Below are positions 1 to 7,430 of a stretch of DNA of 27,850 bases, piece by piece. The position numbers and the translations under genes were made by a program. Origin of the DNA: JACMNW01 sp043721855 (GTDB lineage Bacteria; Pseudomonadota; Alphaproteobacteria; Rhodobacterales; Rhodobacteraceae). The stretch is from the NCBI GenBank assembly GCA_043721855.1, contig JAYSPY010000017.1, positions 1 through 27,850 of the forward strand, read 5' to 3'. Positions within the stretch are counted from its first letter, which is position 1, and each line of letters starts with the position of its first letter. The notes beneath the pieces are model-generated. The model was not told where the DNA came from, did not search any database, and saw nothing but the letters and a program-made list of their open reading frames with translations.

Positions 1-96
1 GTTTGCCCATCAATGACCCCCAAAATCTGCCATAGGCAGAGGGAATCACAAATCAGCCCTCATGGGAATCCTGAATCGGAATGGCCGCAAAACGCT

Positions 97-1080
97 CTAA
101 CTAAAACGCTCCACCGTGGCGGCTTGGTCATCGTTGTATCGGTCGCCGTAAGCCCAGCCGACGGGAAGAATGCGGGCGATCTCAACGTGATCCTTTTTAG
201 TCAAAGTGATCTCTGATGCGGTGACCCAATCGGCCAGATGTGCGGCGGTTCGGGTGCCGGGGATGGGCAGCAGATGCGGCCCTTGGTCCAGCACCCATGC
301 AAGGGCAAGGGCTGGCGGCGAAAGCCCGCGATTATGGGCGTAGGCGCGAAAATCCTCGATTTTCGTCCTGTTCAACTGCCAATCAACGCCCTGAAACCGT
401 GGAATCTGGCGGCGAAACTCTGTTTCGGGCAGGGTTTCGGGGGCAAAGAGATCACGCCCCAGCGCGCCGCGTGCAAGGGGGGAAAACGGCACAAAGGCCA
501 CGCCCAATTCAGCGCAGGTCTGGATCAGGCCCAGTTCGGGCTGGCGCGTCCATAGCGAATATTCGTTTTGCACAGCACGGCAGGGATGCACGGCATGGGC
601 GCGGCGCAAGGTGCCGGGCGATATCTCCGACATTCCGTAGCCGCCGATTTTGCCCTCGTCGATCAGGCGCGACAGCGTGCCTGCGACCTCTTCGATCGGG
701 GTGTTTTGATCATGACGGTGGATGTAGAACAGCGCCACATGATCCGTGCCCAAGCGGCGCAGCGAGCCTTCCAGTTCGGCCCGAAGGTGGGCGTTCGAAT
801 TGTCGATTCGGCGCGGCGGGCCGGAGACGAAGCTGGCTTTGGTGGCGATGACCGCAGGGTGGTGGCGGGTCTTAAGCCATTGGCCCAGAACGGTTTCGGA
901 TCGGCCCGCGCCATAGATATTGGCAGTGTCATAGAAGGTGATCCCGGCATCCCATGCGGCATCAAGGCAGCGCAGGCTGACCTCGTCGGTGGTATCGCCA
1001 AAAATCCCGCCAAAGCTGAGGCAGCCCAAACCAATGGCTGATACCATGGGGCCGCCGTGGCCAAGTTGGCGTTGTTGCAT
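97..1080 (-). CDS. Aldo/keto reductase
   Basis: NAD(P)H-dependent oxidoreductase of the aldo/keto reductase superfamily, a cytosolic TIM barrel that reduces aldehydes or ketones; the substrate cannot be told from sequence. The catalytic tetrad is visible with numbering from the ATG at 1080: Asp51 and Tyr56 in FYDTANIYGAG, Lys81 in IATKASF and His121 in FYIHRHD. A segment NEYSLWTRQPE resembles the bacterial YhdN/AKR11-AKR13 type of open-chain sugar or pyridoxal reductases. The ATG at 1080 is preferred over the adjacent GTG because AGGAG lies six bases before it. It is 327 aa, a normal length. It lies downstream of deoD on the same strand with a 142-bp gap, so co-transcription is possible but not evident. 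Confidence 0.93.
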   Translation of the reverse strand: MQQRQLGHGGPMVSAIGLGCLSFGGIFGDTTDEVSLRCLDAAWDAGITFYDTANIYGAGRSETVLGQWLKTRHHPAVIATKASFVSGPPRRIDNSNAHLRAELEGSLRRLGTDHVALFYIHRHDQNTPIEEVAGTLSRLIDEGKIGGYGMSEISPGTLRRAHAVHPCRAVQNEYSLWTRQPELGLIQTCAELGVAFVPFSPLARGALGRDLFAPETLPETEFRRQIPRFQGVDWQLNRTKIEDFRAYAHNRGLSPPALALAWVLDQGPHLLPIPGTRTAAHLADWVTASEITLTKKDHVEIARILPVGWAYGDRYNDDQAATVERFS

Positions 1081-1222
1081 CACTGTCTCCTGTATCTGGG
1101 GGCGTCAATCAATGCGCGCGAATCGGATGGGTCAAGCGGCACTTAACCCGCCGCTCATCCGCCCTTTTTCGGGCGTCTTCGCTTTTGCGATAAGCGCCCG
1201 CAGGGGGCGGCGCAGAGCGGTG

Positions 1223-1927
1223 TCAGGCGAACGCTGCCTGCAAGGCCACCTCGACCATTGCGCCAAAGCTGCGTTCGCGCTGATCGGCGGGCAGGGCCTC
1301 ACCGGTCAGAATATGGTCTGAAATGGTCAGCACGGCCAAGGCGCGGCGTTGGTAGCGGGCGGCGAGGATGTAAAGTTCGGCCGCCTCCATTTCCACGCAC
1401 AGGGTGCCGTGGCGTTGCAACTGGTCGGACAGGTCCTGGCGTTCGTCGTAGAAGGTGTCGGACGAATAGATGCCGCCCACATGCACGGGCACACCGATGG
1501 TTTGGGCGGCTTTGTGCGCGGCTGATAACAGGCCGAAATCGGCGCAGGGGGCGAAATTCAACTCGCGAAATATGGACCGTGACGGGCTGCCGTTTGTGGA
1601 TGCGGTTTGGGCGATGACCACATCACGCACCTTGACGTGATGCTGCAACGCACCCGCAGAACCGATGCGGATCAGGGTTTGCGCACCGTAATCTTTCATC
1701 AATTCCGTGGCATAGATCGACAGCGATGGCATCCCCATGCCCGAGCCGTGGATGGTCACCCGGTTGCCCCGCCATGTGCCGGTATAGCCCAGCATGCCGC
1801 GCACCTCGTTCACCAGCACCGGGTTTTCGAGGTAAGTCTGCGCCGCCCACCTTGCGCGATAGGGGTCGCCGGGCAGCAGAACGGTTTCAGCAATGTCGCC
1901 GGGTTTTGCGCCGATGTGGAAGGTCAT
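1223..1927 (-). CDS. deoD: Purine nucleoside phosphorylase DeoD-type
   Basis: Hexameric-type purine nucleoside phosphorylase (EC 2.4.2.1) that splits purine (deoxy)nucleosides with phosphate in salvage. The 234-aa protein keeps the family landmarks at nearly Escherichia coli numbering: His4, the LPGDPYRA phosphate loop with Arg24, Arg43, Arg87 in IRIGSAG, the VEMEAAEL ribose/base segment with Glu179 and Glu181, and the general acid Asp204 in ISDHILTG. The ATG at 1927 is chosen because AAAAAGG sits about seven bases upstream. An in-frame TTG six codons earlier would start inside that ribosome binding site. It is separated from ecm upstream by a repeat-containing 182-bp spacer. Confidence 0.95.
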   Translation of the reverse strand: MTFHIGAKPGDIAETVLLPGDPYRARWAAQTYLENPVLVNEVRGMLGYTGTWRGNRVTIHGSGMGMPSLSIYATELMKDYGAQTLIRIGSAGALQHHVKVRDVVIAQTASTNGSPSRSIFRELNFAPCADFGLLSAAHKAAQTIGVPVHVGGIYSSDTFYDERQDLSDQLQRHGTLCVEMEAAELYILAARYQRRALAVLTISDHILTGEALPADQRERSFGAMVEVALQAAFA

Positions 1928-2004
1928 GGTGGGGCCTTTTTGCAAGAGTTATGCGATGGATACAGCGGTTTTGATCCGGGGTAAAACGGCCGTTACGCAG
2001 CGCA

Positions 2005-2099
2005 GGAAAATTTCTGGAACGAAAAATTTCTGTCCGGCGTGCCGCGGGCCGGTTGCAGGGGACAGACCGCAAGATGAGTATTTGGGCGAAAAGGAAATC
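2005..2099 (+). repeat. Dispersed A/T-rich palindromic element, copy C
   Basis: The left 32 bases (GAAAATTT, then GAA, then AAATTT, ending in CCGG) align without gaps to the element at 15443, with roughly two thirds identity. A 30-odd-base hairpin follows, then a tail reading GAGTATTTGGGCGAAAAGG. The same kind of tail ends the elements at 4163, 11305 and 15443. The element lies between the 3' end of ecm and the start of deoD. Confidence 0.5.
2030..2065 (-). terminator. Possible terminator of ecm
   Basis: On the minus strand, just after the ecm stop, TGTCC and CCGGC pair with GCCGG and GGACA around an inner loop, with a seven-base asymmetric bulge. The stem is followed by GAAATTTTTC. This is a plausible but imperfect intrinsic terminator lying inside repeat copy C. 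Confidence 0.4.
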
Positions 2100-2109
2100 T
2101 GACAGCAGT

Positions 2110-4068
2110 TCAGGCCGCGGTTGAGGCGGGATTAACCAACCCCACGATATCCATCATGATCTTGTTCAACTCGAAATCCTTGGGTGTGTAGACGGCGGCC
2201 ACGCCGGAGGCGCGCAAGGCCGTGGCGTCGTCTTCGGGAATGATGCCGCCGACGATGACGGGGATGTGCGACAGGCCTGCATGGCGCATACCCATCATCA
2301 CTTCGGCGATCAGGGGCAGGTGAGAGCCGGACAGGATCGACAGGCCGACAACATGGGCTTGTTCTTCCAAGGCTGCGGCAACGATTTCAGCCGGGGTCAG
2401 GCGGATGCCATCGTAATGGATATCCATGCCGCAATCCCGCGCGCGGGCGGTGATTTGTTCAGCACCGTTCGAATGGCCATCAAGGCCGGGTTTGCCCATC
2501 AGGAACTTAAGGGGCCGCCCGAGTTTGGCGGATACGGCTTGTACCGCTTCGCGGATCGGCTCCAGCCCTTCGGTGCGGTTTGAGGGGCTGCGCGATACGC
2601 CCGTGGGTGCGCGGTATTCGCCAAACGCGGCGCGGATGGTGGCCCCCCATTCGCCCGTGGTGGCCCCGGCGCGGGCGCAGGCTATGGAGGCGGGCATGAT
2701 GTTGGTGTTGGTGGCGCAGGCCTGGCGCAGGGCGGTGAGGGCGGACCCGACCTTTGCCGCGTCGCGCGCGCTGCGCCATTGGGTCAGGCGGGCGATCTGA
2801 TCGGCCTCGGCCTTTGGGTCTGCGGCCATGACGGAGCCGTCGCCCGCAGTGAGGGGGGAGGGCGTGGTCTCCACCCAGCGGTTGACGCCGACGACGGTGG
2901 TTTCTTTGGATTCAATGCGTGAAATGCGGTCGGCGTTCGCCTCGACCAGACGGGATTTCATATACTCGATGGCAGCGACGGCCCCGCCCATGGCGTCGAT
3001 CTGGGCGAGTTCTTGGCGTGCGCCGTCTTTCAGGGCGGACACTTTGCTGTCAATCGCGGGATTGCCATCGAACAGGTCATCGTATTCCAGAAGGTCCGTC
3101 TCATACGCGAGGATTTGTTGCATCCGGAGCGACCATTGCTGATCCCATGGGCGGGGCAGGCCAAGCGCCTCGTTCCACGCAGGCAGTTGTACGGCGCGGG
3201 CGCGGGCGTTTTTCGACAGCGTCACCGCCAGCATTTCGATCAGGATGCGGTAGACGTTGTTTTCGGGTTGCTGTTCGGTGAGGCCAAGGGAATTGACCTG
3301 AACGCCATAGCGGAAACGGCGGTATTTTGGGTCTGTGATGCCGTAGCGGTGTTCGCACAGTTCATCCCAAAGATCGACGAAGGCGCGCATTTTGCACAGC
3401 TCAGTTACAAAGCGGATGCCAGCGTTCACGAAGAAGGAAATACGGCCAACCATATTGGGGAAATCGGCTGGCGAGACTTTGGTTTTCAGGTCATCCAGCA
3501 CGGCACAGGCGGTGGCGAGGGCGAAGGCAAGCTCCTGTTCCGGTGTCGCCCCCGCCTCTTGCAAATGATAGGAACAGACGTTCATCGGGTTCCATTTCGG
3601 CAGGTGTTCTTGCGTGTAGGCGGCGATGTCGGTGATCATCCGAAGGCTGGGTTTTGGCGGGCAGATATAGGTGCCGCGTGACAGATATTCCTTGATGATA
3701 TCGTTTTGCACGGTGCCTTGCAGGGCTTTGATGTCTGCGCCTTGTTCTTCCGCCACGGCGATGTAAAGGGCCAGCAACCACGGTGCAGTGGCGTTGATGG
3801 TCATCGAGGTGTTCATCTGGGTCAGCGGGATGTCGGCGAACAGCGCGCGCATATCGCCGAGGTGCGAGATGGGGACGCCGACTTTGCCAACCTCGCCGCG
3901 CGCCAGTTCGTGGTCGCTGTCATAGCCGGTTTGGGTGGGCAGATCGAAGGCGACCGACAGGCCGGTTTGGCCCTTGGCAAGGTTCCCACGATAAAGCGCG
4001 TTGGAGGCAGAGGCGGTGGAATGGCCCGCATAGGTGCGAAACAGCCAGGGTGCGTCTTTGGGGGACAT
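2110..4068 (-). CDS. ecm: Ethylmalonyl-CoA mutase (MeaA-type)
   Basis: Coenzyme B12-dependent mutase that converts (2R)-ethylmalonyl-CoA to methylsuccinyl-CoA in the ethylmalonyl-CoA pathway of acetyl-CoA assimilation. The 652-aa protein has the catalytic TIM barrel at the N terminus (YAGHSTASASNALYR, then FDLPTQTGYDSDHE). The C-terminal cobalamin domain carries the DxHxxG base-off motif as DGHSNG at residues 530-535, with the lower-axial ligand His532. The compact single-chain form and the N-terminal sequence match Ecm/MeaA rather than the larger two-subunit-type methylmalonyl-CoA mutase. AGAGG lies five to six bases before the ATG. ccr, the preceding step in the same pathway, lies about 1.7 kb away, divergently oriented. 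Distinction from methylmalonyl-CoA mutase rests on sequence resemblance and this context. Confidence 0.92.
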   Translation of the reverse strand: MSPKDAPWLFRTYAGHSTASASNALYRGNLAKGQTGLSVAFDLPTQTGYDSDHELARGEVGKVGVPISHLGDMRALFADIPLTQMNTSMTINATAPWLLALYIAVAEEQGADIKALQGTVQNDIIKEYLSRGTYICPPKPSLRMITDIAAYTQEHLPKWNPMNVCSYHLQEAGATPEQELAFALATACAVLDDLKTKVSPADFPNMVGRISFFVNAGIRFVTELCKMRAFVDLWDELCEHRYGITDPKYRRFRYGVQVNSLGLTEQQPENNVYRILIEMLAVTLSKNARARAVQLPAWNEALGLPRPWDQQWSLRMQQILAYETDLLEYDDLFDGNPAIDSKVSALKDGARQELAQIDAMGGAVAAIEYMKSRLVEANADRISRIESKETTVVGVNRWVETTPSPLTAGDGSVMAADPKAEADQIARLTQWRSARDAAKVGSALTALRQACATNTNIMPASIACARAGATTGEWGATIRAAFGEYRAPTGVSRSPSNRTEGLEPIREAVQAVSAKLGRPLKFLMGKPGLDGHSNGAEQITARARDCGMDIHYDGIRLTPAEIVAAALEEQAHVVGLSILSGSHLPLIAEVMMGMRHAGLSHIPVIVGGIIPEDDATALRASGVAAVYTPKDFELNKIMMDIVGLVNPASTAA

Positions 4069-4090
4069 TGAGGCCTCTTGAATCGGTTTC

Positions 4091-4107
4091 GCAAGATTAT
4101 TGCGCGT
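4091..4107. promoter_or_regulatory. Candidate operator in ecm leader
   Basis: CGCAA-N5-TTGCG is an inverted repeat overlapping or just downstream of the predicted ecm transcription start. On the plus strand it continues as ATTGCGCG. A similar GCAA...ATTGCGCG arrangement occurs upstream of ccr at 5682-5694. The regulator is unknown; a RamB/ScfR-type factor is a guess based on the TTGCAA-like half-sites known for that family. Confidence 0.3.
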
Positions 4108-4112
4108 GGTGA

Positions 4113-4142
4113 TAGATAGGCGACATTTTCAACCAATGTCAA
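4113..4142 (-). promoter_or_regulatory. Candidate sigma-70 promoter of ecm
   Basis: Reading the minus strand, a perfect TTGACA (-35) is followed after 18 bases by TATCTA (-10), about 45 bases before the ecm start codon. The -10 is weak, so this is a motif-level call only. Confidence 0.45.
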
Positions 4143-4162
4143 ACGCTGCATCGCAGCAAATT

Positions 4163-4222
4163 GGGGCGCTGCCCCGCCTCGCCTTTGGCGCGTCCCCCGG
4201 AATATTTGGGCCAAAATGAAAG
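4163..4222 (+). repeat. Two-hairpin palindromic element, copy A
   Basis: A GGGGCGCTGCCCC hairpin is followed by a second hairpin around GCC-TTT-GGC, then by a tail with CCCCCGGAATATTTGGGCC and AAAATGAAAG. The same layout with a near-identical tail recurs at 11305-11366. It sits in the divergent ecm/acyltransferase spacer and ends 38 bases before the acyltransferase start codon. Confidence 0.6.
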
Positions 4223-4260
4223 GTGATTGCGGTGTGGCTGTGATCGGGTAGGTTTAAGCG

Positions 4261-5631
4261 ATGTTTCAACGGGTTGAAATTCCGGTTTGGTTGCTGGTTC
4301 TGGGGCTTGGATTTGCCGCCGTGACCTTTGCGTCGCATTTTCTGTTTCCATCGGTGCGCTGGTTCTTTCGCAAATGGGCAGAGCAGGCGGTGGCGCGAAT
4401 CAACAAGCGTCTGGACAGGCCGATCGAGCCGTTCAAGCTGGCGCGCAGGCAAGATATGATCGTGCGGCTGACCTACGACCGGCAGGTGTTGGAGGCGGTG
4501 TCGGAACATGCGGCAGAGACAGGCGTGCCGGGGTCGGTCGCGTTTGAAGAGGCGCGGCGCTATGCCCGCGAAATTGTGCCGGGGTTTTCGGCGACGCTGT
4601 ATTTCGGCTTTGCCATTCGGGCCGCGCGGCGGTTAAGCCGGGCGCTTTACCGGGTGCGGATTGGTAAAGTGGATGTGGCTTTGGCCAGCTTTGACCCGAA
4701 GGCCACGGTCATTTTCGTGATGAACCATCGCAGCAACATGGATTACGTTCTCGTGACGTGGTTGGTGGCGAAACGGTCGGCGATTTCTTATGCGGTGGGG
4801 GAATGGGCGCGGGTTTGGCCGCTGTCTGCGATGATCCGGGCGATGGGGGCGTATTTCATCCGGCGGGGCAGCCGCAACACTTTGTATCGGCGTGTGCTGG
4901 CGCGCTATGTGCAGATGGCGACGGATGCGGGCACCACGCAGGCGATATTTCCCGAAGGTGGCTTGAGTTTGGATGGCCGGGTTGGGGCGGCCAAGATGGG
5001 CTTGCTGAGCTATATTTATGCGGGGTTTGATCCCAGGGTGGACCGTGATGTGATCTTTGTTCCGGTGGGGCTGGCTTATGACCGGGTGTTGGAAGACCGC
5101 TTGCTGACAGAGGCGCAGGGGGCGGGCGCGCGGCGGTTTCGGGCGCGGCCACTGGCAATCATGGCCTTCTTGTGGCGGACGGTTTGGCGGATGATGCGGG
5201 GGCGATTTTCGGGGTTTGGCACGGCGGCGGCGGGGTTTGGACCACCTGTTTCGTTGCGCGGGTTTCTGGCACAGGATTCGGCCACGCCGGAAGCGCTGGG
5301 GGCGCTGTTGATGGCGGAAATCACCAAGACGGTGCCGATCTTGCCAGTGCCTTTGGTGGCGGCGGCGCTGTTGGAGGGGGCTGTTGACCGGGGCGCGCTG
5401 ATCCTTCGGCTGACGGCATTGCAGGCCGGGTTGGTGGCGGTAGGTGCCGTGCTGAAGCTGCCGCCGCAGGGGTTGGACATGACGCTGAGCGAAGGGTTGG
5501 CCCCGCTGCTTGCGCGGGGGTTGGTGCTGGAGACCGAGGCCGGGCTGGCTTGTGTGCCAAAAGCCGCGGCAATGCTGGAGTTTTATGCGGCCCCGGTGCG
5601 ACAGGTTCTGGCAGCCCGCGAGGTTGCGTAA
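4261..5631 (+). CDS. PlsB/PlsC-like membrane acyltransferase
   Basis: Glycerol-3-phosphate or lysophospholipid acyltransferase family protein (456 aa), probably membrane-anchored by a hydrophobic helix at about residues 8-30. Family motifs are clear: NHRSNMD, the HX4D active site with His156 and Asp161; FIRRGSRN (199-206), the second block; and FPEGGLS (230-236), the substrate phosphate-binding block. The 200 or so residues after the acyltransferase core are Ala/Gly/Leu-rich and not recognised. The protein is longer than a normal PlsC (about 240 aa) and shorter than PlsB (about 800 aa). The start is the first ATG, with a weak GGTAGG upstream. The acceptor substrate cannot be assigned. It lies between ecm and ccr, which may only be genomic proximity. 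Confidence 0.85.
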   Translation: MFQRVEIPVWLLVLGLGFAAVTFASHFLFPSVRWFFRKWAEQAVARINKRLDRPIEPFKLARRQDMIVRLTYDRQVLEAVSEHAAETGVPGSVAFEEARRYAREIVPGFSATLYFGFAIRAARRLSRALYRVRIGKVDVALASFDPKATVIFVMNHRSNMDYVLVTWLVAKRSAISYAVGEWARVWPLSAMIRAMGAYFIRRGSRNTLYRRVLARYVQMATDAGTTQAIFPEGGLSLDGRVGAAKMGLLSYIYAGFDPRVDRDVIFVPVGLAYDRVLEDRLLTEAQGAGARRFRARPLAIMAFLWRTVWRMMRGRFSGFGTAAAGFGPPVSLRGFLAQDSATPEALGALLMAEITKTVPILPVPLVAAALLEGAVDRGALILRLTALQAGLVAVGAVLKLPPQGLDMTLSEGLAPLLARGLVLETEAGLACVPKAAAMLEFYAAPVRQVLAAREVA

Positions 5632-5679
5632 ATGCTGCAACGCGGCAGACACAAAATTACGAAAAATACTATCTTTATG

Positions 5680-5706
5680 TTGCAATATTGCGCGACGATC
5701 AATAAT
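5680..5706 (+). promoter_or_regulatory. Candidate ccr promoter with overlapping palindrome
   Basis: TTGCAA and AATAAT are spaced 15 bases apart, about 60 bases before the ccr ATG. The possible -35 overlaps a perfect 10-bp palindrome, GCAATATTGC (5682-5691), which extends to ATTGCGCG. Operator function is inferred from its position and its similarity to the ecm leader. Confidence 0.35.
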
Positions 5707-5765
5707 CAAGGGAAAAGCTGCGTTGATTCTGCACTGCGGCAGGGATTTTGATGAGGGAGGCTTTG

Positions 5766-7073
5766 ATGGCTTTGGATAAGCAGTCGGCAATATTTGCCTA
5801 TGATGCGCCCAAAAAAGACCTGTACGCGCTGGGCGAAATGCCCCCCCTCGGCCATGTGCCGAAACAAATGTATGCTTGGGCCATTCGGCGCGAACGCCAC
5901 GGCGAGCCGGACACTGCGATGCAGGTTGAGGTGGTAAATACCTGGGCCATCGACAGCAACGAAGTGCTGGTTCTGGTGATGGCGGCGGGGGTGAATTACA
6001 ATGGCGTCTGGGCGTCGCTTGGCCAGCCGATCAGCCCGTTCGACAGCCACAAGCAGCCTTATCACATTGCGGGGTCGGACGCGTCTGGCATCGTTTGGGC
6101 GGTGGGCGACAAGGTCAAACGCTGGAAGGTTGGCGATGAGGTGGTGATCCACTGCAATCAGGATGATGGCGATGACGAGGACTGCAACGGCGGCGATCCG
6201 ATGTTTTCCACCAGTCAGCGGATTTGGGGCTATGAGACGCCGGATGGCAGTTTTGCGCAATTTACCAAAGTTCAGGCGCAGCAGTTGATGCAGCGGCCAA
6301 AGCATCTGACTTGGGAAGAAGCGGCGTGCTATACCCTGACGCTGGCCACCGCGTACCGGATGCTGTTCGGGCACGAGCCGCATGATCTGAAGCCCGGGCA
6401 GAATGTGCTGGTCTGGGGGGCATCGGGCGGTCTTGGGTCGTATGCGATCCAGCTGATCAACACCGCAGGGGCCAATGCAATCGGCGTGATCAGTGATGAG
6501 AGCAAGCGTGAATTTGTGATGGGTCTGGGCGCTAAAGGCGTGATCAACCGCAATGATTTCAAATGCTGGGGGCAGTTGCCAACGGTGGGCAGCCCGGAAT
6601 ATGCGGTTTGGTTTGCAGAGGCGCGCAAGTTTGGCAAGGCGATCTGGGATATCACCGGCCGAACTCCGCAAGGGGGGGGCGTCAACGTCGATATGGTGTT
6701 TGAACACCCTGGCGAGGCGACATTTCCGGTGTCAACTCTGGTGTGCAAAAAGGGCGGTATGGTGGTGATTTGTGCGGGCACCAGCGGGTTTAATTGCACC
6801 TTCGACGTGCGTTATATGTGGATGCACCAAAAGCGCCTGCAAGGCAGCCATTTCGCGCATCTGAAGCAGGCGGCGGCCGCCAACAAGCTGATGGTGGAGC
6901 GCAGGTTAGACCCCTGCATGTCAGAGGTGTTTCCATGGGCGGAAATTCCGGCGGCGCATATGCTGATGCGGCATAACAAGCACAAGCCCGGCAATATGGC
7001 GGTGTTGGTGCAGGCCCCGCGCACGGGATTGCGCACCTTTGAAGATACATTGGAGGCCAGCCGCGCCGGGTAA
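5766..7073 (+). CDS. ccr: Crotonyl-CoA carboxylase/reductase
   Basis: NADPH-dependent reductive carboxylation of crotonyl-CoA plus CO2 to (2S)-ethylmalonyl-CoA, the signature reaction of the ethylmalonyl-CoA pathway. The 435-aa protein is a zinc-independent medium-chain dehydrogenase/reductase. The family-typical N terminus is MALDKQSAIFAYDAPKKDLY. GVNYNGVWA (75-83) and GSHFAH (360-365) correspond to the segments carrying CO2-binding Asn and His in the characterised enzyme. WGASGGLGS (217-225) is the nucleotide-binding glycine loop. The ATG at 5766 is chosen over an upstream TTG because AGGGAGG lies five bases before it and the N terminus then matches the family. It partners functionally with ecm across the acyltransferase gene. 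Confidence 0.96.
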   Translation: MALDKQSAIFAYDAPKKDLYALGEMPPLGHVPKQMYAWAIRRERHGEPDTAMQVEVVNTWAIDSNEVLVLVMAAGVNYNGVWASLGQPISPFDSHKQPYHIAGSDASGIVWAVGDKVKRWKVGDEVVIHCNQDDGDDEDCNGGDPMFSTSQRIWGYETPDGSFAQFTKVQAQQLMQRPKHLTWEEAACYTLTLATAYRMLFGHEPHDLKPGQNVLVWGASGGLGSYAIQLINTAGANAIGVISDESKREFVMGLGAKGVINRNDFKCWGQLPTVGSPEYAVWFAEARKFGKAIWDITGRTPQGGGVNVDMVFEHPGEATFPVSTLVCKKGGMVVICAGTSGFNCTFDVRYMWMHQKRLQGSHFAHLKQAAAANKLMVERRLDPCMSEVFPWAEIPAAHMLMRHNKHKPGNMAVLVQAPRTGLRTFEDTLEASRAG

Positions 7074-7223
7074 AGTCTGGTCGGCAAAACTGTCTAAAAT
7101 GCAGCGGAAACTTGCGTAGGTTTGTTTCCTGCGTAAACCTTTGATTGACCAATTTCCGAATATTGTCTTCCCTAGGTTGATTGCGATAGGTGCTCTGGCG
7201 CCCGCGCCCAAGGGGAAGATGAC

Positions 7224-7391
7224 ATGCGGCATGCTTGGATTATAGAAGTTCTGGTCGACCTGCAGACCTATGCCGAGATGAACAATTTGCCCGCCATTGC
7301 CGCGTCGGCCCGGCAAACTCTTGACGTGGCGCGGTCCGAAATTGCAGCGAATGCGCCAGAGGATGGTGATACCGAGCCGGATATGGGGTGA
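7224..7391 (+). CDS. Small conserved-type protein, 55 aa
   Basis: A 55-codon frame beginning MRHAWIIEVLVDLQTYAEMN, preceded by AGGGGA about eight bases before the ATG and closed by TGA. The N-terminal half is predicted helical and amphipathic (VLVDLQTYAEMNNLPAIAASA). The last dozen residues are acidic and probably disordered. The wording (W-I-I-x-V-L-x-D-L, then LPA) resembles short hypothetical proteins I associate with Rhodobacteraceae, but this is recalled similarity, not a search. It stands alone between ccr and the helicase gene, with 39 bases to the helicase start, so it may share that transcript. Function unknown. Confidence 0.65.
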   Translation: MRHAWIIEVLVDLQTYAEMNNLPAIAASARQTLDVARSEIAANAPEDGDTEPDMG

Positions 7392-7430
7392 CGTCTGGCC
7401 ATTGCCGGGCGGCTGCAATAAGACTGCGTC

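Noticed and set aside
1..96. Gene fragment at the left edge
   Set aside because: No frame with a ribosome binding site or recognisable protein; treated as spacer.
1161..1195. Hairpin between deoD and the aldo/keto reductase gene as a terminator
   Set aside because: Only four-base stems (GCCC/GGGC and GCTT/AAGC) with no proper T tract after them on the minus strand.
4633..5790. Minus-strand frame of 385 codons
   Set aside because: Antisense to the acyltransferase gene; rich in Pro, Arg and His as expected for a shadow frame in GC-rich DNA, with no domain.
5706..6707. Minus-strand frame of 333 codons
   Set aside because: Antisense to ccr, whose frame and motifs are unambiguous.
7101..7140. 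Hairpin after ccr (GGAAAC/GTTTCC or AGGTTT/AAACCT) as a terminator
   Set aside because: Two mutually exclusive weak stems and no U tract; not strong enough to list as a terminator.
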